Below are positions 58,480 through 64,000 of a stretch of DNA of 64,000 nt, one piece after another. Every line of letters starts with the position of its first letter. Position 1 is the stretch's first letter. Made by a program: the position numbers and the translations under genes. The notes below the pieces were generated by a model. It saw nothing but the letters and a program-made list of their open reading frames with translations, was not told the DNA's origin and made no database searches. Source of the stretch: Pseudomonadota bacterium (lineage in GTDB: Bacteria > Desulfobacterota > Desulfovibrionia > Desulfovibrionales > Desulfovibrionaceae); NCBI GenBank assembly GCA_018822105.1, contig JAHJLB010000049.1, positions 1 through 64,000 of the forward strand, written 5' to 3'.

Positions 58480-59181
58480 CTAGCCCTTGGAGCCGGAGGT
58501 CCAGGAGACCTCGCGCTCCACGCGGTTCAGGAAGGCCCCGGCAAAGTTTACCAGCTCTGTCTCCACCTCGCCCAATAGGGCCAACAGATAGTTGTAGGCG
58601 ATGGTGGCCGGGATGGCGACGACAAGCCCAATGGCCGTGGTGACGAGCGCCTCAGAGATGCCGGGGGCCACGGTTGCCAGGGCTGCCGACTGCGACAGGC
58701 CGATGGAGTGGAAGGCGTGCATGATGCCCCAGACCGTGCCGAAGAGCCCGATGAAGGGCGCAGCGTTGGCGCAGGTGGCGAGAAAGGACAGGGAGTTTGA
58801 GAGGCGCTTCATCTCCCCGTTGACGCCCTGGCGCAGGACGCGCCGGAGGGTGTCCTTCACGAGCATGCGCTTGCGGTCGCGCTCGATGTCGGCCTTCTCC
58901 AGCTTGCGGAACTCGCCCACGGCGAGCAGGCCCACGCGCGACAGGGCGGTGTCGCCGTCGCGGCGGACGGCCTGCAAGCCTTCGGACAGGTCCTCCGCGT
59001 CGTTGAACAGGACGTAGCCCTGGGACACCTGGCGCCTGGTGCGCTTGTACAGGATGACCTTGTGGAAGATGATGGTCCAGCTCCACAGGGACATGAGCGC
59101 CAGCATGGCCAGCACTATCTGCACCCCCAGGGTGGCCCCGAGCATCATGCCTAGAAGACCGGTTTCAGGAATCATGCGCAT
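58480..59181 (-). CDS. exbB: ExbB/TolQ-family proton channel
   Basis: 233 aa with three membrane helices (about 12-35, 125-150, 165-190). CANAAPFIGLFGTVWGIMHAF and GISEALVTTAIGLVVAIPATIAYN are the MotA/TolQ/ExbB signatures (quoted to mark their place near 130 and 170). ATG 59181 was chosen because GGAG lies five bases before it; the longer frame needs a TTG inside that ribosome site. Operates with ExbD and the TonB at 59693. Confidence 0.92.
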   Translation of the reverse strand: MRMIPETGLLGMMLGATLGVQIVLAMLALMSLWSWTIIFHKVILYKRTRRQVSQGYVLFNDAEDLSEGLQAVRRDGDTALSRVGLLAVGEFRKLEKADIERDRKRMLVKDTLRRVLRQGVNGEMKRLSNSLSFLATCANAAPFIGLFGTVWGIMHAFHSIGLSQSAALATVAPGISEALVTTAIGLVVAIPATIAYNYLLALLGEVETELVNFAGAFLNRVEREVSWTSGSKG

Positions 59182-59193
59182 TGTCTCCAATGG

Positions 59194-59220
59194 CTGGCGG
59201 CGTTTGGAATACGCCGCCAG
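59194..59220 (-). terminator. Intercistronic hairpin upstream of exbB
   Basis: Perfect 10-bp stem CTGGCGGCGT / ACGCCGCCAG with a seven-base loop, just after the periplasmic protein gene and before the exbB ribosome site. No T run; probably an mRNA processing or stability element. Confidence 0.65.
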
Positions 59221-59232
59221 CTCCTTCGCTTG

Positions 59233-59643
59233 CTACAGCATGGCCTTGTGCGGGTGCTTCTTGTGCCACAGTGGAACGTAAACCCCAGTCTCCTTGAGCA
59301 GCTTCGCGCGCAGGGCGGCTTTCTCCTGCAAGAGCTTGCCGTCCAATTCGCCCAGGCTCCGGGTCAGTTCAGCCACGGCCTCGCCCGAGGCGCCCTTGGA
59401 CAGCTGCGCGTCCAACTCCGCTGCCTTGGCGTGGTAGTCCTTTTGGATGGGCTCTACGGCCTTCTGGTAGTCTTCGTAGAGCTTCTTGGCCACGGGCCGT
59501 TTCTCCGGCGGAATGCCGGGCAGCTCGTAGAACTTCCCGTGGACCGTATCGGGTTTCTTCGTTTCGGCGGCCACAGAAGGCGCGGCGGACACGGCGGCAA
59601 ACACTGCGAACAGGGCCAGGATCACTACAAAACGTGCGGTCAT
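59233..59643 (-). CDS. Small periplasmic helical protein (ZraP/CpxP-like)
   Basis: 136 aa. Signal peptide (VVILALFAVFAAVSAAPSVAA, residues about 5-25), then a helical, charged region with KRPVAKKLYEDYQKAVEPIQ and a His-rich end WHKKHPHKAML. The layout resembles periplasmic metal-sensing chaperones of the Spy/CpxP/ZraP group. Metal binding by the C-terminal histidines is plausible. GGAGG precedes ATG 59643. It lies between tonB and exbB, so a link to metal or chelate uptake is inferred. Confidence 0.7.
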   Translation of the reverse strand: MTARFVVILALFAVFAAVSAAPSVAAETKKPDTVHGKFYELPGIPPEKRPVAKKLYEDYQKAVEPIQKDYHAKAAELDAQLSKGASGEAVAELTRSLGELDGKLLQEKAALRAKLLKETGVYVPLWHKKHPHKAML

Positions 59644-59692
59644 GGGAGTTCCTCCAGGTTGAATGTTGTCGGGCAATATGATTCGTGATCCG

Positions 59693-60517
59693 TCATCGGT
59701 CCTCCAAGGCAAACCGCACCGGCAGGGTCATCCACACCCCCACGGGCGCGCCCTTGAACACGGCTGGCTCGAAACGCCATTTGCGGGCGGCCTCCACGGC
59801 GGCGTCCTCGAATATGCCGGACGGCTCGGCACGCTCCACATTGACCTCGCGCACGCCGCCTTCCACATCCACGAAGAGCCGCAGCAACACCTGCCCGGAG
59901 ATACCGCGCCGCCGTGCATCCATGGGGTAGACCGGCTTGATGCGCCGCGCCACCACAGGCATGCGATCCACGGCCACGCCGCCCTGGCCGGTGCCGCTGC
60001 CCGCAGATGTCCCCACGCCTTTTCCCTGGCCGCCTCCAGAGCCGCCGCCGGAGCCCTTTCCGGCCCCTTGGCCGCCGCTGCCCGTAATCGCTTCCGGCTG
60101 GCTCACGACGGATGCCGTGGCGGGTGCAGCCGTGGAGGTGGTGGGCTGCGGCGCGGCTGCCTTGGCCAGAAGATTCGGCACAGCCACGGACCGGGGTTTC
60201 GGGCAGGGGGCGGCTTGGGCCTTGGCGGAGGGAAGCGCCTGGGCCGGACAGCCGCCGCCTCCCTTGGGGCCAGGGATTTCCACGAACTCCACCTCCACCA
60301 GCGTGGGCGTGGCCGGAAGCGCCATTGTCATCCTCGTGGCGGTAAGCGCGCCGAAAACAACCACATGCGTGGCGAGAGACAGCCACAGGGCAATGTTGCG
60401 AACCCGTACGGTCTTGCCCTTCAGGCCGGGCAGGCACAGGCACGAAGGCTTACTGTAGACGGTGCCGCCCTCGGGCAGGGCGTGGGAGGCCGGGTGCAGG
60501 CACTCCAAGGAATCCAT
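59693..60517 (-). CDS. tonB: TonB energy transducer
   Basis: 274 aa. One membrane anchor about 38-60 (NIALWLSLATHVVVFGALTA), a Pro/Ala then Gly/Ser-rich spacer about 80-185 that includes a cysteine pair, and a TonB C-terminal domain about 190-274 (YPMDARRRGISGQVLLRLFV, KWRFEPAVFKG). It carries proton-motive energy from ExbBD to an outer-membrane receptor, none of which is in the window. ATG 60517 was chosen as the nearest start before the anchor. The glycine-rich spacer is unusual against the Pro-Glu/Pro-Lys spacer of E. coli TonB. Confidence 0.88.
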   Translation of the reverse strand: MDSLECLHPASHALPEGGTVYSKPSCLCLPGLKGKTVRVRNIALWLSLATHVVVFGALTATRMTMALPATPTLVEVEFVEIPGPKGGGGCPAQALPSAKAQAAPCPKPRSVAVPNLLAKAAAPQPTTSTAAPATASVVSQPEAITGSGGQGAGKGSGGGSGGGQGKGVGTSAGSGTGQGGVAVDRMPVVARRIKPVYPMDARRRGISGQVLLRLFVDVEGGVREVNVERAEPSGIFEDAAVEAARKWRFEPAVFKGAPVGVWMTLPVRFALEDR

Positions 60518-60537
60518 GGCGCATTCCTGACTCACGG

Positions 60538-61284
60538 CTAGTCCTTGGCCCTGGCCACACTCTTGACGGCAAAGACGAAGGCGAACGCGCCGACGGTCAA
60601 AAGGATCACAAGGGAGAGCGTGGGCAGCTCCGCGCCCGTGGCCGCCGCCCTGGCCGCGCGCGAGGCGTGGGTCAAGGGCAGCAGCAGAAGCAGCTCGCGG
60701 ACCACCACGGGCAGACGCTCCACCGGGAAGAACGTGCCGCCCAAGAAGGCCATGGGTGTGATGACGAAACTGGTGAGCAGGGCCTGGTCCGCGTGGGCCT
60801 TGATGTGCATGGCCAGCCCCACGGCCAGGGAGGCGAAGAAGAAGGCGTTGAGCATGAGCGCCAGCCAGAAGGCCGGGCCGAGGGTCAGGCGCACGCCGAA
60901 CACGAAACCCAGCCCCAGCACAGCCAGAACGCCCAGCAGGGCGCGCGTCATGCCCGCCAGCACTTCCCCCAGCACATAGCCGCCAGGGGCAACCGGCGCG
61001 GCCTGGATCTCCTCGAAAATACGCCAGTAGAACCGGGCCACGTTGATCTCCCCGGCGATGGCCCAGGCCTGGGTCATGCTGCTCATGGCCGCCAGGCCCG
61101 GCAGCAGGAAGCGCAGATAGTCCGCGCCCATGCCGCCGCCCCCCTGTCCCGTCGGGGCCATGGCCCAGCCGAAGGCCAGAATGTAGAGCAGCGGCGACAC
61201 GCACATGGTGCCGAGCGTCTTCCAGAATCTGCGGCGCAAGAGCAATGCCTCGCGGTAGTAGACCGCCTTCCAGCCCTGAATCAT
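60538..61284 (-). CDS. ABC-2 type exporter permease
   Basis: 248 aa, six predicted membrane helices of the ABC-2/NodJ type (WKTLGTMCVSPLLYILAFGWA near 21-41; FVITPMAFLGGTFFPVERLP near 172-191). It overlaps the ATPase stop by ATGA, so the two are one transporter. The cargo is unknown; linkage to tonB and exbBD suggests a metal chelate, heme or tetrapyrrole. Confidence 0.88.
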   Translation of the reverse strand: MIQGWKAVYYREALLLRRRFWKTLGTMCVSPLLYILAFGWAMAPTGQGGGGMGADYLRFLLPGLAAMSSMTQAWAIAGEINVARFYWRIFEEIQAAPVAPGGYVLGEVLAGMTRALLGVLAVLGLGFVFGVRLTLGPAFWLALMLNAFFFASLAVGLAMHIKAHADQALLTSFVITPMAFLGGTFFPVERLPVVVRELLLLLPLTHASRAARAAATGAELPTLSLVILLTVGAFAFVFAVKSVARAKD

Positions 61285-62132
61285 GCCGCCGCTCCATTGG
61301 CCAGCTTGCGGCCAGTTGTGGCGTGGAACACGTCCTCCAGATTCACTCGCCTGAGGGTGAAGCTGCCCGGCCCGGCAGCGCCAAAGTCCTGGGCCTCGGC
61401 TCGGTCGCGGAAGCAGGTGGTGCGCATGTCCGTGCCCTCCAGCATGTCCACGGCCCAGACGCCCTGCGCCTCCATGAGCTCCTGCGGCGTGCCCAGGGCC
61501 ACCACGCGGCCCTGATCCAGGAAGGCCACGCGGTCGGCCAGAAACTCGGCCTCTTCAATGTAATGGGTGGTGAGCAGGATGGTGGTGCCACCCTCGCGAA
61601 TGGCGCGGATCGCCGCCCAGAGCTTGCGCCGGATGGCCGGGTCCAGCCCCACGGTGGGTTCGTCCAGGAACAGGACGCGCGGGCCGTGCATCAGCGCCCG
61701 GGCCAGCATGACTCTGCGCCGGAGGCCGCCCGACAACTCACGCACCAGGCTCCGCGCGCGGTCGGCCAGTTCCAGACGCTCCAGGTTCTCGGCGGCGCGC
61801 GACCGGAGCTGGGGAGCGTCCATGCCGAAGAGTCGGCCGTGCACCTCCAGGTTCTCGGCCACGGTCAAATCCTGGTCCAGGTTGATGGTCTGGCCGCAGA
61901 CCCCGCACAGGGCCTTTACCCTTGCGGGTTCGCGAGTCACGTCCAGGCCGTCCACCAGGGCACGACCCGAGTCCGGCACGCTCAAGCCCGTCAAGATGCG
62001 CACGGTGGTGGTCTTTCCCGCGCCGTTGGGGCCGAGGTAGGCGAACAACTCCCCAGCCGAGACGTGCAGGTTCACGCCGCACAGGGCGTCCCGCTTGGCG
62101 TAACGTTTATGAAGATTTTCCAGCCGGATCAT
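61281..62132 (-). CDS. ABC-2 exporter ATPase (NodI/DrrA type)
   Basis: 283 aa. Walker A GPNGAGKTTT near 35, Q-loop CGQTINLDQDLT, signature LSGGLRRRVMLARAL, Walker B VLFLDEPTVGLDP, switch TTHYIEEAEFLADR, and a C-terminal extension of about 60 residues typical of DrrA-like exporters. First gene of the minus-strand operon; its promoter must lie in the AT-rich spacer 62133-62262 shared with the divergent binding-protein gene. Confidence 0.92.
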   Translation of the reverse strand: MIRLENLHKRYAKRDALCGVNLHVSAGELFAYLGPNGAGKTTTVRILTGLSVPDSGRALVDGLDVTREPARVKALCGVCGQTINLDQDLTVAENLEVHGRLFGMDAPQLRSRAAENLERLELADRARSLVRELSGGLRRRVMLARALMHGPRVLFLDEPTVGLDPAIRRKLWAAIRAIREGGTTILLTTHYIEEAEFLADRVAFLDQGRVVALGTPQELMEAQGVWAVDMLEGTDMRTTCFRDRAEAQDFGAAGPGSFTLRRVNLEDVFHATTGRKLANGAAA

Positions 62133-62262
62133 GGCTCCTCCGAATACTCATGTGCATCGATTGGCATTCCTAGCATATCAATTTTGTTTTCACAATCCTC
62201 TTGTGTAATTATTTTTAATTCCGTATACGGCAAGCCACACGAATTATAAAATGAGGTTCGGC

Positions 62263-63405
62263 ATGCAGTCTCAAAGCGCCTCTGGCACACCGAAATATCA
62301 TGATATTGCCCACTGGGCTGCCAGTGTACCAGCGCTCGGCAGGGTGCTGGCACAGCCTGCGGCCTTGTCCCAGCCCCGTGCCACGATCCTGGCCTTGTTT
62401 CTCGCGCTTGCGCTTCTGACCGGAGCCTGCGGCAAGGCCGAGCAGGGCCAGGCCGGGGCAACCGTGCCCGTCACCGACGCCACCGGGCGGGTCATCAATG
62501 TGCGCGTGAGTCCGAAGCGGGTCGTCACCCTGAACAAGAACGCCGCCGAGATCCTGCGCATGTTTGGCGTCACGGACCGCATCGTGGGCGTGTCTGACTG
62601 GATTCCAAAAAACCCGGACTACTGGCCCGAGCTGGTGGGCGCACGCAACGTGGGCAAATTCAACGACCCGGATGTGGAGGCCATCGCGGAGCTGAAGCCT
62701 GATCTGGTGCTCTGCTACCAGGGCTCGCCCGGCCCCGGCTTTGAGGACAAGATGGCTGCGGCGGGCATCCAGGTGCTGCGTCTGGAACTCTACCGCATCG
62801 GGGTGTTGCCGCGCGACGTGGAGGCCCTGGGCCGCATCTTTGGGCGCGAGGACAAGGCGAGAGAGTATCTGGACTGGCTGAAGGTCCGCATGGACGAGAT
62901 CGCCCGGCGCGTGGCTGCGGACCCGGAGCGCCCCAAGGTCTACCTGGAAGCCTACGCGGAGTTCGCGGCCTGCGGGTCCGGCTCGGGCATGCACGAGCGG
63001 CTGGTCTTCGCCGGGGGCCGCAACATCGGCGAGGTTATGCAGCCCAACGCCTCGCCCGTGTCGCCGGAATGGGTGCTGGAGCAGCAGCCCTGGGCCGTGG
63101 TCAAGATGTGCTCCCAGAACGGCTCCTATTCCCTGGACGGCCCCGGCGGCATGGTGGCCCAGCGCGAGGCCCTGCTTGCGCGCACCGGCTGGAACAAGAC
63201 CCCGGCGGGCAAGGCCGGACGCGTCTACCTCATGACTACTGACGTGACCAGCGGCGGGGCCAGCGTGGTGGGCATTGCGCACATCGCCAAGTGGCTGCAC
63301 CCCAAGACCTGCGCTGACCTTGACCCAATGGCTTGGCACCGCGAATACATCGAGCGCTTCCAGGGCCGTCCCTGGCGCGGCGTCTACGTGCACCCGGCGG
63401 AGTAA
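62263..63405 (+). CDS. Corrinoid/iron-chelate ABC transporter binding lipoprotein
   Basis: 380 aa. A long N-terminus leads to a hydrophobic segment and LLTGACGKAEQ, a slightly atypical lipobox. A class III binding protein follows: VTDATGRVINVRVSPKRVV, NDPDVEAIAELKPDLVLCY near 140, and GGRNIGEVMQP in the second lobe. ATG 62263 follows TGAGG; ATG 62251 is an alternative. It hands its ligand to the FecCD permease that begins 11 bases later. The ligand is likely a cobalamin, heme or siderophore. Second binding protein of the locus. Confidence 0.88.
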   Translation: MQSQSASGTPKYHDIAHWAASVPALGRVLAQPAALSQPRATILALFLALALLTGACGKAEQGQAGATVPVTDATGRVINVRVSPKRVVTLNKNAAEILRMFGVTDRIVGVSDWIPKNPDYWPELVGARNVGKFNDPDVEAIAELKPDLVLCYQGSPGPGFEDKMAAAGIQVLRLELYRIGVLPRDVEALGRIFGREDKAREYLDWLKVRMDEIARRVAADPERPKVYLEAYAEFAACGSGSGMHERLVFAGGRNIGEVMQPNASPVSPEWVLEQQPWAVVKMCSQNGSYSLDGPGGMVAQREALLARTGWNKTPAGKAGRVYLMTTDVTSGGASVVGIAHIAKWLHPKTCADLDPMAWHREYIERFQGRPWRGVYVHPAE

Positions 63406-63416
63406 CGGTGGAAGGA

Positions 63417-64000
63417 ATGCGGCAGATGGACGGCCTTGCGGCCTACGGGGCGCTCACGGGCAGGCGCGTGGTCTGGCTGGTTGGGCTTTCCGTGCTGCTC
63501 GGCCTCGTGGTGCTCGTGTCCCTGGCCCTGGGCAGCAGCGTGGCGGGCCTGCGCGACGTGCTGCGCACAGGCCTGGACGGCGTGATTTTCTGGGAGCTGC
63601 GCCTGCCGCGCGTCCTCATGGGTCTGCTCGTGGGCTCCGGCCTGGCCGTGGGCGGGGCCGTGACCCAGGCCGTGCTACGCAATCCGCTGGCTTCGCCCTT
63701 CACCCTTGGCGTGGCCTCGGGCGCGGGTTTTGGCGCGGCGCTGGGCATCGTACTCGTGTCTGCCACCGCCAAGTGGGCCGTGGCGGGCGGCGCCTTCACC
63801 TTCGCCCTGGTGACCGTCCTGTTCATCCTGGGCGTGGCGCGCATGAAGAGCGCGACCCCGGAGACCCTGGTGCTGGCGGGCGTGGCCATCATGTTCCTGT
63901 TCTCAGCCTGCACCTCGCTCGTGCAGTTCCTGGGCACGGAGCAGCAACTCCAGGCCATCGTGTTCTGGTCCTTTGGCAACCTGTCGCGCGCGGGCTGGGG
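63417..64000 (+). CDS. FecCD/BtuC-family ABC permease (3' cut by window end)
   Basis: The frame has no stop before the window end, so 194 codons are seen of about 340 expected. The FecCD layout is clear: a first helix (VVWLVGLSVLLGLVVLVSLAL), FWELRLPRVLMGLLVGSGLA (the R-L-P-R motif) and QAVLRNPLASPFTLGVASGAG. It forms the membrane channel for the binding protein just upstream. GTG 63408, ATG 63417 and ATG 63426 are possible starts. Confidence 0.92.
   Translation, partial: MRQMDGLAAYGALTGRRVVWLVGLSVLLGLVVLVSLALGSSVAGLRDVLRTGLDGVIFWELRLPRVLMGLLVGSGLAVGGAVTQAVLRNPLASPFTLGVASGAGFGAALGIVLVSATAKWAVAGGAFTFALVTVLFILGVARMKSATPETLVLAGVAIMFLFSACTSLVQFLGTEQQLQAIVFWSFGNLSRAGW

Noticed and set aside
62133-62262. 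Fur box between the divergent ABC genes
   Set aside because: The spacer is AT-rich, but I could not find a convincing GATAATGAT-type palindrome.

Overview
The window is high-GC bacterial DNA that reads like a Desulfovibrionaceae genome (inferred, not proven). The supporting genes are a signal-peptide-bearing (periplasmic type) CbiK cobaltochelatase, many two-component and chemotaxis genes, a Lar nickel-pincer operon, bacteriohemerythrin, a TauE/SafE permease and sigma-54 style control. Genes are dense on both strands. The only RNA-gene remnant is a decayed 3' piece of tRNA-Ala(GGC). There is no rRNA, CRISPR array or recognisable transposase.

Layout: 1-9 kb holds a 5'-cut glycosyltransferase, larE-larB-larC (minus strand; LarC lacks its C-terminal domain), a MATE exporter, a BaiN-like flavoprotein, a 28-aa membrane microprotein, an SGNH hydrolase and exonuclease III. 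9-13.7 kb holds a class III cyclase with bacteriohemerythrin, an EF-hand protein with a glutaredoxin, and a DUF4197 protein. 13.7-19.5 kb is an alginate-type operon, alg44/algL fusion-alg8-algD, behind a strong candidate sigma-54 promoter. A BenE-family transporter under a ZTP (pfl) riboswitch follows divergently. 21-26.5 kb has a metallophosphoesterase and a QseE-QseG-QseF-like kinase/lipoprotein/regulator operon. 26.5-36.4 kb has a methyltransferase, a chemoreceptor, PpiD, aconitase and a chorismate mutase/EPSP-synthase-like fusion. 36.6-41.5 kb is a complete branched-chain amino acid ABC operon (livG-K-H-M-F).

41.6-54.9 kb is a signalling block: a 1858-aa hybrid kinase with nine PAS modules, then a kinase/sigma-54 regulator pair, then (convergent) a Lon-type protease with a receiver domain inserted between its helical and AAA+ domains. 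That receiver closely resembles the receiver of the neighbouring regulator. Upstream of lon lie two identical palindromes (TGTTGC-N5-GCAACA) shared with a divergent operon of a 58-aa protein, a Usp-like protein, a small membrane protein and a TauE/SafE permease. I regard this kinase/regulator/receiver-Lon/permease block as the best candidate for an undescribed system.

55.3-64 kb looks like an island next to the tRNA-Ala remnant. A cobalamin riboswitch controls periplasmic cbiK and a binding protein. Convergent exbB-exbD, a small periplasmic protein, tonB and an ABC-2 exporter pair follow, then a second binding protein and a FecCD permease cut by the window end. Together these form a cobalamin/corrinoid, heme or iron-chelate uptake locus. 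The remnant's orientation predicts that the intact tRNA-Ala(GGC) lies beyond the right edge.
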